64,000 nt of DNA from Streptomyces sp. TSRI0281 (GCF_001905125.1 NZ_LWLE01000035.1:314113-378112), one strand, 5' to 3'; positions 51,099-60,357 are shown, counted from the first letter of the stretch. Notes: generated from the letters alone by a model not told the origin. Program-made: numbers and translations.

Positions 51099-51586
51099 CA
51101 GAAGCCGACCTTTTCCGCGCAGGTCTTGGCGGCCGCAGCGAACTTCTTCTGGTCCTGCCCCTGGTCCACGGTGCCGCCGCGCACACCGCCGTCCGCGAAT
51201 TCCGGGTCGGGCATGTCAATGCCCTCCTTGCGCATGCACTCGGCATACCGGACGTGCTTGTCCTTGTCCGCCTGGGACATCTCCTTGCCGCCCCCGGAGC
51301 CGCCGGTGCCTCCGCCGCCGGTGATGCCGCACTCCTTCATCGCCTTGGCCATTGCCTCCTGGGACAGGTCACTGGTGACGGTGGTCTTCTGGCCGTCCTT
51401 GCCGTCCTCGACCTTCAGCCCCTTGCTGCGCAGGCAGTCCGCCTCCTTTGCCTGCTTGGATCCGGCGTCCTGCGAGCTGTTGGAGCCGGTGTCCTCGGCG
51501 CCGCTGTCCGCGGAGCACCCGACGGTGAAGAGCGCCAGTGCGGACATGCCTGCGGCGATGGCGAGCTGGATGCGGTGAGCCTTCAT
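51098..51586 (-). CDS. Lipoprotein with duplicated cysteine module, first gene of the MacB-like operon
   Basis: 162 residues. Signal peptide with lipobox LFTVGC (C24). The mature part contains two copies of a short module. ADCLRSKGL with a second Cys at 86 is echoed by AECMRKEGI with a second Cys at 156 (cysteines 51, 86, 117, 156). They are joined by a Gly-rich linker (GITGGGGTGGSGGG). Two disulfides, one per module, are likely. No family name is known to me. Its position suggests a surface sensor or cargo-delivery part of the efflux system. Confidence 0.82.
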   Translation of the reverse strand: MKAHRIQLAIAAGMSALALFTVGCSADSGAEDTGSNSSQDAGSKQAKEADCLRSKGLKVEDGKDGQKTTVTSDLSQEAMAKAMKECGITGGGGTGGSGGGKEMSQADKDKHVRYAECMRKEGIDMPDPEFADGGVRGGTVDQGQDQKKFAAAAKTCAEKVGF

Positions 51587-51650
51587 GATGTGCCTCCCGA
51601 TGCGGTGTCGATGCTCGAAGAGGCTGACGCACCATGGCGTCTCAGTTCCC

Positions 51651-51665
51651 TAACAGATGCTGTTA
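51651..51665. promoter_or_regulatory. Palindrome in the divergent promoter of the MacB-like operon and its two-component system
   Basis: TAACAG-atg-CTGTTA, a perfect 6-bp inverted repeat, lies in the 100-bp gap between the lipoprotein gene (minus) and the response regulator gene (plus). AT-rich and centrally placed, it is a good candidate operator for the response regulator, though OmpR-type proteins more often use direct repeats. Confidence 0.55.
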
Positions 51666-51686
51666 TGCCGCTGAAACACGGGACTG

Positions 51687-52379
51687 ATGTACACAGAAGG
51701 GATGCGTGTACTAGTCGTCGAGGACGACGCCTTTCTGGCAAAGATGATCTCCGACGGGTTCCGGCGGGACGCGCTGGCCGTGGACTGGGCGCCGGACGGG
51801 CTCACCGCCCTGGAAAAGCTGCGGTTCGGCGCGTACGACGTGATGATCCTCGACCGCGACCTGCCAGGACTGCACGGCGACGAAGTGTGCCGCCGCGTGG
51901 TGGTTCAGGGTCTGCTGACCCGGATCCTCATGCTCACCGCCTCTATCTCCGTGCACGAGAAGGTCACGGGGCTCGGCCTGGGCGCCGACGACTACCTGGG
52001 CAAGCCCTTCGCCTACGAAGAACTGCTCGCCCGGGTGCTGGCGCTCGGCCGGCGTGCCAGACCGGCGGTACCTCCCATCCTCGAGCAGTCGGGCGTACGC
52101 CTGGACACCACCGCCCGGAAAGCCTCACGCCATGGCCATCCGCTGCCGCTTTCGCCCAAGGAGTTCGCCGTGCTCGAAACCCTGATGCGCGCCCGGGGCG
52201 GTGCGGTCAGCCGCGAGGACCTCATCGAGGAGGTCTGGCCCGAGGACATCAGCTACGACAGCAACGCCGTCCGCGTCACCCTCAGCCGCCTGCGTGCCAA
52301 ACTCGGAGAGCCACCAGCGATCGAGACGGTGCCGGCAGCCGGGTACCGGTTCGCGCAGCAGGACGACACCCCCGCATGA
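51687..52379 (+). CDS. Response regulator, OmpR/PhoB type
   Basis: 230 residues. Receiver domain (VLVVEDDAFLAKM, phosphoacceptor D56 in MILDRDLPG, ending at the LGKPFAYEEL lysine) and a winged-helix C-terminal domain (PLSPKEFAVLETLMRARGGAVSREDLIEEVW ... NAVRVTLSRLRAKL). Start: ATG at 51687, though MRVLVVEDD from 51702 is the more usual beginning. Overlaps the kinase start by ATGA. Divergent from the MacB-like operon it probably controls. Confidence 0.95.
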   Translation: MYTEGMRVLVVEDDAFLAKMISDGFRRDALAVDWAPDGLTALEKLRFGAYDVMILDRDLPGLHGDEVCRRVVVQGLLTRILMLTASISVHEKVTGLGLGADDYLGKPFAYEELLARVLALGRRARPAVPPILEQSGVRLDTTARKASRHGHPLPLSPKEFAVLETLMRARGGAVSREDLIEEVWPEDISYDSNAVRVTLSRLRAKLGEPPAIETVPAAGYRFAQQDDTPA

Positions 52380-53581
52380 ACACCCGCCCGCAACCGCGTC
52401 TGCGTCGGCGGCCATGGCCGCAGCCCGGTGAGCGCCTGCGTCTCACTCTCCTCTACACCGGCCTGCTCCTGCTCGCCGGCGGCGGGCTCATCACCTTGGT
52501 ATACGTCCTGCTGCTCAACGGGCTCCACGCCAACATCAGCAACGTGGTCAAACGGGGGACCGTCACCGAAAAGTCCGCCCCGGACGGGCCGGCCACCGAA
52601 GTGGTACCGCAGGATCAAGGCGCCGCGGAACTCGCCTCGACGATCGAACAGGCCGCCCTCCACCGCCTGCTCGTTGTCTCCCTCATCGCCCTCACGGCCT
52701 TCGCTGCCGTCTCCGTGCTCCTGGCCTGGTGGATGGCCGGCCGGGTCCTGCGCCCCGTAGCCGTGATCACCGACACCGCTCAGCGCCTGTCCGCTGCGAC
52801 ACTGCACGAACGCATCGCACTGGACGCACCACCGGGCGAACTGAAACGGCTCGCCGACACCTTCGACTCGATGCTGGACCGCATGGAACAGCTGGTCTCC
52901 GCCCAGCGCCGGTTCGCCGCCAACGCCGCCCACGAACTGCGCACGCCGCTGGCGCGCCAGCGCTCCGCAGCGGAGATCGGCCTCGCCGGCGACCCCACCC
53001 CCGCACAGGTGGCGTATATCCGTGGCGAACTCGTCAAGATCAGTGAGCACAGTCAGCAGCTCATCGACGGCCTGCTGCTGCTTGCCGCCTCCGAACGCGG
53101 CCTGGAGCGCTACGAACCCGTTCGCGTCCACGAGCTCGCCGCGACGGTAGCCAACGCCCTCACCGCAGAAGCCACGAAACGCGACGTCGTGATCGACCTC
53201 ACGGCCGACCCACTCCACGTCGAGGGCGACCCCGTGCTGCTTGAGCACCTGGTACACAACCTGGTGAGCAACGCCGTCCGCTACAACACGCCTGCCGGGA
53301 CAGTCACCATCCGTACCGGAGCCGACTGCCTCCAGGTCTCGAACACGGGCCCCATCATCCCTCCCGCAACTGTGCCCCGCCTCTTCGAACCCTTCCACCG
53401 CATGGCCGAGCGCCGTCAGGCACCCAGCGAAGGCATGGGCCTGGGGCTGTCGATCGTCGCCGCCATCGCCCGTGCGCACGGCACCCAAGCACACGCCGAG
53501 GCCAATCCGGATGGCGGCCTGACGATCAAGGTGCCGCTCCCGACCACCAGTGAGCGGGGACGTACCGGAGACAGCACATGA
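52376..53581 (+). CDS. Sensor histidine kinase (EnvZ/QseC-like architecture)
   Basis: 401 residues. Two transmembrane helices (about 25-47 and 97-119) enclose a short ~50-residue external loop, followed by HAMP, then HisKA with H186 (AANAAHELRTPLARQR). The ATPase motifs are NLVSNAVRYN, the NTGPIIP loop and GMGLGLSIVAAIARAHG. The small sensor loop suggests recognition of membrane or wall-active compounds, or of the neighbouring lipoprotein. Coupled to the regulator by ATGA. Confidence 0.94.
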   Translation: MNTRPQPRLRRRPWPQPGERLRLTLLYTGLLLLAGGGLITLVYVLLLNGLHANISNVVKRGTVTEKSAPDGPATEVVPQDQGAAELASTIEQAALHRLLVVSLIALTAFAAVSVLLAWWMAGRVLRPVAVITDTAQRLSAATLHERIALDAPPGELKRLADTFDSMLDRMEQLVSAQRRFAANAAHELRTPLARQRSAAEIGLAGDPTPAQVAYIRGELVKISEHSQQLIDGLLLLAASERGLERYEPVRVHELAATVANALTAEATKRDVVIDLTADPLHVEGDPVLLEHLVHNLVSNAVRYNTPAGTVTIRTGADCLQVSNTGPIIPPATVPRLFEPFHRMAERRQAPSEGMGLGLSIVAAIARAHGTQAHAEANPDGGLTIKVPLPTTSERGRTGDST

Positions 53582-53862
53582 ACGACGTGCTGACCGCTCC
53601 GGTGGTACTGATCGGCTTCGGTCTCGGCATTCCGCCGCACTTTCCGCCGCACCCTCGGCCGCATCCTCCGCCGTCCGGGGACGCCTCCGGCGGCCGGCCC
53701 GGTAGCCGATCCGATGTCCGGAACGCGCCAGAGCGTGACCCGGTCTCACCAGGTGGTCAGAAACCGCTTCTGCGTACGTTGTTCGAACACGACACCGGAA
53801 AGTCAATCTTGTGCGCTCCCTGTGAATACGGGCCGGAGGGGCACCGGGCGACATTTCGATGA
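53578..53862 (+). CDS. Doubtful small ORF after the kinase (His/Pro-rich)
   Basis: 94 codons beginning with an ATGA overlap at the kinase stop. The start reads VVLIGFGLGIPPHFPPH and a Pro/His-rich run follows. No domain is recognised, and the later part is compositionally bland. The overlap makes translation possible, but it may simply be leftover reading frame in a 467-bp gap before the protease gene. Confidence 0.25.
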   Translation: MNDVLTAPVVLIGFGLGIPPHFPPHPRPHPPPSGDASGGRPGSRSDVRNAPERDPVSPGGQKPLLRTLFEHDTGKSILCAPCEYGPEGHRATFR

Positions 53863-54048
53863 TGATCGGCGAAACGTCCGCTTAACGAACATGACCTTTT
53901 CGGCAACGGACGAATTCCGGCCAACTTGTTGACGCGGTCCTGACACGAGTACGCAACTGCTGACACTCTTCCCCCGTTCTGCGCACCGCCTGCACTGTCC
54001 GGACGGCTCACCAGCGCCGCCGGTACCCCCCTCGCAGAAGGAGTCCGC
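53863..54048 (+). promoter_or_regulatory. Upstream region of the M4 protease gene
   Basis: Carries a comparatively AT-rich stretch around 53915-53975, with TTGTTGACG at about 53927, a possible -35 element; the -10 is unclear. The ribosome site AAGGAG lies just before the GTG start. Confidence 0.35.
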
Positions 54049-56085
54049 GTGAGATCCACGCCCAGCCGTCGTGCCACCGCGACCGGCGCTCTGATAGCCG
54101 CAGCAGCCCTCCTCGCCGTCGGAGTCCAGTCCGGCACCGCGACCGCCACCCCCGGCAGCGCCCCCGGCGCCGTCCCGGCGGCGGCAACCAAGGCCGACCC
54201 CGGTTCGCTCCCCGTCAAGCTCTCGCCCGCCCAGCGCGCCGAGCTGCTCAGCGAGGCCAACTCCACCAAGGCGGACACCGCCAAGGCGCTCGGACTCGGT
54301 TCCGGGGAGAAGCTCGTCGTCCGCGACGTCGTCCAGGACCAGGACGGCACCACGCACACCCGCTACGAGCGCACCCTCGCCGGGCTGCCCGTACTCGGCG
54401 GCGACCTGGTCGTGCAGGAGACCAAGGCCGGGAAGACCGAGAGCGTCAGCAAGGCGTCGAAGGCGACCTCCGCGCAGCTGAAGGCCGTCGGCACCTCGGC
54501 GGACGTGGCCCCGGCCGCCGCCGAGAAGCAGGCACTCGGTGTGGCGAAGGCCGAGGGTTCGAAGCAGACCGAGGCGAGCAAGGCCCCGCGCAAGGTGGTC
54601 TGGCTGGCCAGCGGCGGCGCCCCGCAGCTCGCGTACGAGACCGTCGTCGGCGGGCTCCAGCACGACGGCACCCCGAACGAGCTGCACGTCGTCACCGACG
54701 CCTCCTCCGGCGCCAAGCTCTACGAGTGGCAGGCCGTCGAGAACGGCACCGGCAACACCCAGTACAGCGGCCAGGTCACGCTGGGCACCGCGCCGTCGTA
54801 CACCCTGACGGACACCACCCGCGGCAACCACAAGACCTACAACCTGAACCACGGTTCGTCCGGCACCGGAACGCTGTTCTCCGGCTCCGACGACATCTGG
54901 GGCGACAGCACCCCGCAGAACGTCGAGACCGCCGGGGCCGACGCCCACTACGGTGCGGCCGAGACCTGGGACTACTACAAGAACGTGCACGGCCGCACCG
55001 GTATCCGCGGTGACGGTGTCGGCGCGTACTCCCGTGTCCACTACGGCAACAACTACGTCAACGCGTTCTGGCAGGACAGCTGCTTCTGCATGACGTACGG
55101 GGACGGCAGCGGCAACGCCGCACCGCTGACCTCGCTCGACGTGGCCGCCCACGAGATGACGCACGGCGTCACCGCCGCCACGGCCAAGCTGGTCTACAGC
55201 GGTGAGTCCGGCGGCCTCAACGAGGCCACCTCCGACATCTTCGCCGCGGGTGTGGAGTTCTACTCCAACACCGCCGAGGACAAGGGTGACTACCTCGTCG
55301 GCGAGAAGATCGACATCAACGGCGACGGCACCCCGCTGCGCTACATGGACAAGCCGAGCAAGGACGGCGCGTCCAAGGACGCCTGGTACTCCGGTCTCGG
55401 CAACATCGACGTCCACTACTCCTCGGGCCCGGCGAACCACTTCTTCTACCTGCTCTCCGAGGGCAGCGGCGCCAAGACGGTCAACGGGGTCAACTACGAC
55501 TCCCCGACCTCCGACGGTCTCCCGGTGACCGGCATCGGCCGCGACAAGGCCCTGCAGATCTGGTTCAAGGCGCTCACCACCAAGTTCACCTCCACGACGA
55601 ACTACGCCGCTGCCCGCACCGGCACCCTCGCCGTGGCCAGTGAGCTGTACGGCGCCACCAGCCCTGAGTACACGGCCGTGGCCAACGCCTGGGCCGGCAT
55701 CAACGTCGGCCCGCGCCCCGGTGGCGGCGACCCGGGTGGTGTGGTCTTCGAGAACACCACCGCGGTCGCCATTCCGGACAACGGCGCTGCCGTCACCAGC
55801 TCGGTCAACGTCACCGGCCGTACGGGCAACGCCCCGGCCGCCCTCAAGGTCGGCGTGGACATCACCCACACGTGGCGTGGTGACGTGGTCGTCGACCTGG
55901 TCGCCCCGGACGGCACCGCCTACCGGCTGAAGAACTCCTCCTCCAGCGACTCCGCGGACAACGTGGTGGAGACCTACACGGTCAACGCCTCGTCCGAGGT
56001 GGCGAACGGCACCTGGAAGCTCAAGGTCCAGGACATCGCCTCGCAGGACACCGGACGCATCAACAGCTTCAAGCTGACCTTCTAG
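54049..56085 (+). CDS. Secreted M4 (thermolysin-family) metalloprotease with P domain
   Basis: 678-residue preproprotein. Signal peptide (MRSTPSRRATATGALIAAAALLAVGVQSGTA, shown in part), then an FTP-type propeptide (about 45-215). The catalytic domain has the zinc motif HEMTH at 368-372 and the third ligand E392 in GGLNEATSD, with the family spacing of 24. Then comes the active-site region HYSSGPANHFFYLLSEG. A C-terminal proprotein-convertase P domain (about 560-678, VDITHTWRGDVVVDLVAPDGTAYRL) ends it. The GTG start has AAGGAG. A 19-bp hairpin terminator follows. Confidence 0.95.
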   Translation: MRSTPSRRATATGALIAAAALLAVGVQSGTATATPGSAPGAVPAAATKADPGSLPVKLSPAQRAELLSEANSTKADTAKALGLGSGEKLVVRDVVQDQDGTTHTRYERTLAGLPVLGGDLVVQETKAGKTESVSKASKATSAQLKAVGTSADVAPAAAEKQALGVAKAEGSKQTEASKAPRKVVWLASGGAPQLAYETVVGGLQHDGTPNELHVVTDASSGAKLYEWQAVENGTGNTQYSGQVTLGTAPSYTLTDTTRGNHKTYNLNHGSSGTGTLFSGSDDIWGDSTPQNVETAGADAHYGAAETWDYYKNVHGRTGIRGDGVGAYSRVHYGNNYVNAFWQDSCFCMTYGDGSGNAAPLTSLDVAAHEMTHGVTAATAKLVYSGESGGLNEATSDIFAAGVEFYSNTAEDKGDYLVGEKIDINGDGTPLRYMDKPSKDGASKDAWYSGLGNIDVHYSSGPANHFFYLLSEGSGAKTVNGVNYDSPTSDGLPVTGIGRDKALQIWFKALTTKFTSTTNYAAARTGTLAVASELYGATSPEYTAVANAWAGINVGPRPGGGDPGGVVFENTTAVAIPDNGAAVTSSVNVTGRTGNAPAALKVGVDITHTWRGDVVVDLVAPDGTAYRLKNSSSSDSADNVVETYTVNASSEVANGTWKLKVQDIASQDTGRINSFKLTF

Positions 56086-56093
56086 TACGACAC

Positions 56094-56137
56094 CGGAACG
56101 GCCCGGGAGGAGTTCACACTCCTTCCGGGCCGTTCCG
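56094..56137 (+). terminator. Strong hairpin terminator of the M4 protease gene
   Basis: CGGAACGGCCCGG-gAGGAG pairs with CTCCTtCCGGGCCGTTCCG around a 6-nt loop, one mismatch, 9 bp after the stop. It may serve the convergent minus-strand gene as well. Confidence 0.85.
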
Positions 56138-56179
56138 TCGTTCCCTTCGTTCCCTTCATTCCCCTCGTTCCCCGTCGGC

Positions 56180-57400
56180 TCAGGCCGGGTTGTCCGCGTG
56201 GGTCAAGGTCTCCCAGGCCACGAACAGGTTGTTGGAGGCGGCGGGCCGCTGCTGCTCGGTGAGCTGCTGGGTGTTCGACATGGCGTAACCCATCCGGTTG
56301 TGCAGCGCGTTGAAGCCGACCTCGGTGACCGGGCCGAGCCTGTCCTTGAGCGTGCCGCCGCACAGCGAGGACGGCACCGCCGCACCGAGCTGGTACTTCG
56401 CGTGCAGGCCCAGCGCGTGCCGCAGCCGCTCGGCGACCTCGGGGTAGAGGTCCTGCCCCTGGATGCGGCCGGTCTCCGCGATGTGCGAGATGGCGGAGAG
56501 GCCGTAGCCGGTGTGGGTGAGATCGCGGCAGGTCTCCTGGGCCAGCCCGTCCATGAAGGTCGACTGGCCCTGCCAGTACGTGATGACCTTGTCGCGGGTG
56601 TCCAGACCGCTGCCGGGCGCGGTCCTGGGCAGCGAGCCGTCCGCGGTCACATAGATGTACGCGGGAACCCGCCCGCGGAACAGCGTCACGGCCTTGTCGT
56701 AGGCGGCGCGGTCCTCCAGGAAGACGGCGATGCCGATCGCCGCCTCGGTCATGGACAGTTCCCAGTTCCCGTTGGACCGGGAGCCGCCCGCGACCTCCGG
56801 CAGATACACATCGCGCAGCATCGTGCCGAAACGGCCGGAGTCCGGCCAGCTCGGGTAGGTGTACTTGATGATCTCGGCGGCACGCGGCCAGGAGGAGCCG
56901 GCCCAGCCGGTCTGGAGGGGCGCGTTGCTGTTGGTGTGGTCCTTGATCACGCCGGACCAGGCATCCATGATCTCGATGGCCTTGCGCGCGTACCGGTCGT
57001 CCTGGCCGATGTACCAGGCCAGCGAGAGCGTGTACGCGGCGATGGCGTCCTCGCGCTCGTCGGTGCAGCCGTAGTTGGGATCGGAGTAGGAGCCGCACTC
57101 GACGACGGCGCGGGGCTTGGCGGTCCGGGTGAGCGAGGCGTACTTGCTTGCCAGCATCTGGTCGTACGCCCCCTTCCACGGCTGCGCGCCGGCCCGGACC
57201 TTTTCGCGTACGAAGTCGAGCTGGGGACGGCTGACGAGGACGCCGGGGTGGGTGAAGGCGGCGGGGGCGGCGGCCTTCACGGATACGGCATCGGCCGCGG
57301 CGGGCCTGTCCGCCGCGGCCGGGGCCGCGGAGGCCGTGGCGATCAGCGCGGCCAGTGCGGTGGCGGTGCCCAGGACGCGGGCGAGGGTGCCGGTACGCAT
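56180..57400 (-). CDS. Secreted alginate-lyase-family protein (PL5/PL38-like fold)
   Basis: 406 residues. A signal peptide (ALAALIATASAAPAAA) is followed by an all-alpha toroid: HPGVLVSRPQLDFVREKV and QPWKGAYDQML at the front, then GWAGSSWPRAAEIIKYTYPSW and the conserved SNGNWELSMTEAAIGIAVFL. HTGYGLSAISHIAETGRIQG is the likely active-site helix pair. The family acts on uronic-acid polymers by beta-elimination; the polymer attacked here is unknown. ATG at 57400 with GGAAGG about 9 bp upstream. Confidence 0.85.
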   Translation of the reverse strand: MRTGTLARVLGTATALAALIATASAAPAAADRPAAADAVSVKAAAPAAFTHPGVLVSRPQLDFVREKVRAGAQPWKGAYDQMLASKYASLTRTAKPRAVVECGSYSDPNYGCTDEREDAIAAYTLSLAWYIGQDDRYARKAIEIMDAWSGVIKDHTNSNAPLQTGWAGSSWPRAAEIIKYTYPSWPDSGRFGTMLRDVYLPEVAGGSRSNGNWELSMTEAAIGIAVFLEDRAAYDKAVTLFRGRVPAYIYVTADGSLPRTAPGSGLDTRDKVITYWQGQSTFMDGLAQETCRDLTHTGYGLSAISHIAETGRIQGQDLYPEVAERLRHALGLHAKYQLGAAVPSSLCGGTLKDRLGPVTEVGFNALHNRMGYAMSNTQQLTEQQRPAASNNLFVAWETLTHADNPA

Positions 57401-57603
57401 GTGGGGTGCCTTCCGGTGCGGTGGGGTTCAACAGCGCGACCCGACACGGGATTTCATATACATGAACACTGGGCCGTGTTGTGAACTCTGCGATGAGTGA
57501 GGAACGTAAAGGCATCCCATGGACACGTCAAGACTCTGCGTTCAGAACACGAACCCGGTCCATGTGACCGCCGCCGGGCCCGGCACCGTGCTCCGGTAGC
57601 GGG

Positions 57604-57662
57604 CCCGTCGTCCGTCCCCCGTCGTCCGTCCGCCGTCCGCCGTCCGCCGTCCGCCGTCCGCG
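57604..57662. repeat. Short-period tandem repeat (GTCCGCC units)
   Basis: Two copies of CCCGTCGTCCGTC-like sequence run into nearly five copies of the 7-mer GTCCGCC (57628-57662). Located in the gap between the alginate-lyase-family gene and the glgP stop; non-coding on both strands. Confidence 0.8.
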
Positions 57663-57693
57663 CACCGACCACGCCGTCCGCACACCGGACCCC

Positions 57694-60357
57694 TCAGCGC
57701 ATCAGTACCCCCGCGCCCTCCCCCGTCGCCTCCGTCGGCAGCGCGACCAGGCCCGGTTCGGCGCCGGAGGCCAGCAGCGCGTGGGCCGGCAGGACCCGCA
57801 CGGTGTAGCCGTACGGCCCCGTGCGGTCCAGCGCCAGCGGCCCCTCGTACAGCCGGCGGCCCTCCAGGTCGTGGCCGCCCGCCGGTTTCAGCGGGAAGAC
57901 CTGGGCGTCCGCGATGGCGTCGCCGGAATCGACCCGCCCGGCGACCACCTGCACCTCCACGTCGTCCGGGTCGAGCCCGCCCAGCGCGATCCGGACCCGG
58001 AGCGCCAGCGTGGACCCCAGCTCCGCCGAGCCACCCGCGGCGGTGTCGGTGACGGCCTCGACATGGTCGACGGAGACCTTCGGCCAGGCCGCCCGGACGC
58101 GGGCCTTCCAGTCCGCCAGTTCCCGGGCCGCCTCGGGAACCAGGGCACGCCGGGCGAGGGCGGCGGGGGCGTAGAGCCGCTCGACATACTCACGCACCAT
58201 GCGCCCCGCGAGCACCTTGGGGCCCAGGGTGACCAGGGTGCGGCGGACCATCTCGATCCACCGCTCGGGCAGCCCCTCGCCGCCCCGGTCGTAGAAGCGT
58301 GGCGCGACCCGGTCCTCGATCAGCGCGTAGAGGGCGTGGGACTCCAGCTCGTCGCGCCGGTCCTCGTCGACGGCCGAGCCGTCGGCGGTCGGGATCGCCC
58401 AGCCGAAGTCCGGCTCGAACCACTCGTCCCACCAGCCGTCGCGCACCGAGAGGTTGAGGCAGCCGTTCAGCGCCGCCTTCATCCCGCTGGTGCCGCACGC
58501 CTCCAGCGGCCGCAGCGGGTTGTTGAGCCAGACGTCGCAGCCGGGGTAGAGCTTCTGCGCCATCGCCATGCCGTAGTCCGGCAGGAAGACGATGCGGTGG
58601 CGCACCCGTGGGTCGTCGGCGAACCGCACCAGCTCCTGAACCAGCCGCTTCCCGCCGTCGTCGGCCGGGTGGGCCTTGCCCGCGACGACGATCTGGATCG
58701 GCCGGGTCGGGTGCAGAAGCAGTTCCCGCAGCCGGTCGCGGTCGCGCAGCATCAGCGTGAGCCGCTTGTACGAGGGGACGCGGCGGGCGAAGCCGATGGT
58801 CAGCACGTCCGGGTCGAGGACGTCGTCGATCCAGCCGAGTTCGGCCGTACCGGCGCCCCGCCTGCGCCAGGAGGCGTAGAGCCGCTTGCGCACCTCGGTC
58901 ACCAGCTGTTCGCGCAGGACCCGGCGCAGGTCCCAGATCTCCCGGTCGGGGACGGCGGTGACGGCGTCCCAGCGCCTGGGCGTACCGGCGCGGTGCTCGC
59001 CGGCCACCTCCCCGCCGGCCAGCGCGTCCGTCGTCCGGTCGACGCCGAAGTGGCGGACGCCGAGCCGCAGGACCTCCGGGGCGACCCAGGTCGGCGCGTG
59101 GACCCCGTTGGTCACCGAGGTGATCGGCACCTCCGCCGGGTCGAAGCCCGGCCACAGGCCGGAGAACATCTCCCGGCTGACCGCCCCGTGCAGGGCGGAG
59201 ACGCCGTTGGCGCGCTGGGCGAGCCGCAGCCCCATGACCGCCATGTTGAAGAGGTCGGGCTCGCCGCCGGGGTAGGTCTCGCGGCCGAGCCGGAGAATCC
59301 GCTCGACGCCGACGCCCGGCAGTTCGCCGCCCTCGCCGAAGTGGCGGGCGACCAGCTGCCGGTCGAAGCGGTCTATCCCGGCGGGGACCGGGGTGTGCGT
59401 GGTGAAGACGGTGCCGGCCCGCACCACTTCCAGCGCGGAGTCGAAGTCGAGGCCCTCCCCGGCGAGTTCCCGGATGCGTTCCAGGCCCAGGAGTCCGGCG
59501 TGGCCCTCGTTGGTGTGGAACACCTCCGGGTCCGGGGTCGCGGTGAGCCGGCAGTAGGTGCGCACGGCGCGCACCCCGCCGATGCCGAGCAGCATCTCCT
59601 GGAGCAGCCGGTGGTCGCTGCCGCCGCCGTACAGCCGGTCGGTGACATCGCGTTCGCCCGGCGCGTTCTCCTCGACATCGGAGTCGAGCAGCAGCAGGGG
59701 GACGCGGCCGACCCGGGCCAGCCGGACACAGGCGTGCAGGCTGCGTCCGCCGGGCAGGGCGAGCACCACTCGGGCGGGGGTGCCGTCGGTCTCCCTGAGC
59801 AGGGTGAGCGGGAGTTCGTCGGGGTCGAGGACGGGATAGTGCTCCTGCTGCCAGCCGTCGCGCGAGAGGGTCTGCCGGAAGTAGCCGTGCCGGTAGAGCA
59901 GACCGACCCCGATGAGCGGTACGCCGAGGTCGCTGGCGGCCTTGAGGTGGTCGCCCGCCAGGATGCCGAGTCCGCCGGAGTACTGCGGCAGGGCGGCGGT
60001 CACCCCGAACTCGGGTGAGAAGTAGGCGATGGCGGTGGGCAGTTCCGCGCCCTGGGCCAGCCGGTTCTGATACCACCGGGGGCCGTTCAGATACTCCCGG
60101 AGGTTCTCGGACGCGTCGGCGAGCCGGGCCAGGAACTCCTCGTCCCGGGCCAGCTCGGCGAGCCGCCCCGCGGACATGGCGCCCAGCAGGCGTACGGGGT
60201 CGAAGTCCGCGGGCCGCCAGCCCTCGGGATCGGCGGCGCGGAAGAGCTCTCGGGTCTCGTTGTGCCAGGACCACCGCAGATTGCGGGCGAGGTCCTGGAG
60301 GGGTCGCAGGGATTCGGGGAGGACGGGACGCACGGTGAATCGACGAATGGCCTTCAC
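57694..60357 (-). CDS. glgP: Alpha-glucan (glycogen/maltodextrin) phosphorylase
   Basis: 887 residues, the shorter GT35 phosphorylase group found in actinobacteria. It releases glucose 1-phosphate from alpha-1,4-glucan. Features: RNLRWSWHNETRELF near the start, AYFSPEFGVTAALPQYSGGLGILAGDHLKAA (in parts), VTNGVHAPTW, and the PLP lysine K627 in EACGTSGMKAALNG. The GTG start at 60357 (MKAIRRFTVRP) has AAAGGTGG 5 bp upstream. Divergent from glgE; it runs glucan breakdown while GlgE/TreS work in the opposite direction. Confidence 0.93.
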   Translation of the reverse strand: MKAIRRFTVRPVLPESLRPLQDLARNLRWSWHNETRELFRAADPEGWRPADFDPVRLLGAMSAGRLAELARDEEFLARLADASENLREYLNGPRWYQNRLAQGAELPTAIAYFSPEFGVTAALPQYSGGLGILAGDHLKAASDLGVPLIGVGLLYRHGYFRQTLSRDGWQQEHYPVLDPDELPLTLLRETDGTPARVVLALPGGRSLHACVRLARVGRVPLLLLDSDVEENAPGERDVTDRLYGGGSDHRLLQEMLLGIGGVRAVRTYCRLTATPDPEVFHTNEGHAGLLGLERIRELAGEGLDFDSALEVVRAGTVFTTHTPVPAGIDRFDRQLVARHFGEGGELPGVGVERILRLGRETYPGGEPDLFNMAVMGLRLAQRANGVSALHGAVSREMFSGLWPGFDPAEVPITSVTNGVHAPTWVAPEVLRLGVRHFGVDRTTDALAGGEVAGEHRAGTPRRWDAVTAVPDREIWDLRRVLREQLVTEVRKRLYASWRRRGAGTAELGWIDDVLDPDVLTIGFARRVPSYKRLTLMLRDRDRLRELLLHPTRPIQIVVAGKAHPADDGGKRLVQELVRFADDPRVRHRIVFLPDYGMAMAQKLYPGCDVWLNNPLRPLEACGTSGMKAALNGCLNLSVRDGWWDEWFEPDFGWAIPTADGSAVDEDRRDELESHALYALIEDRVAPRFYDRGGEGLPERWIEMVRRTLVTLGPKVLAGRMVREYVERLYAPAALARRALVPEAARELADWKARVRAAWPKVSVDHVEAVTDTAAGGSAELGSTLALRVRIALGGLDPDDVEVQVVAGRVDSGDAIADAQVFPLKPAGGHDLEGRRLYEGPLALDRTGPYGYTVRVLPAHALLASGAEPGLVALPTEATGEGAGVLMR

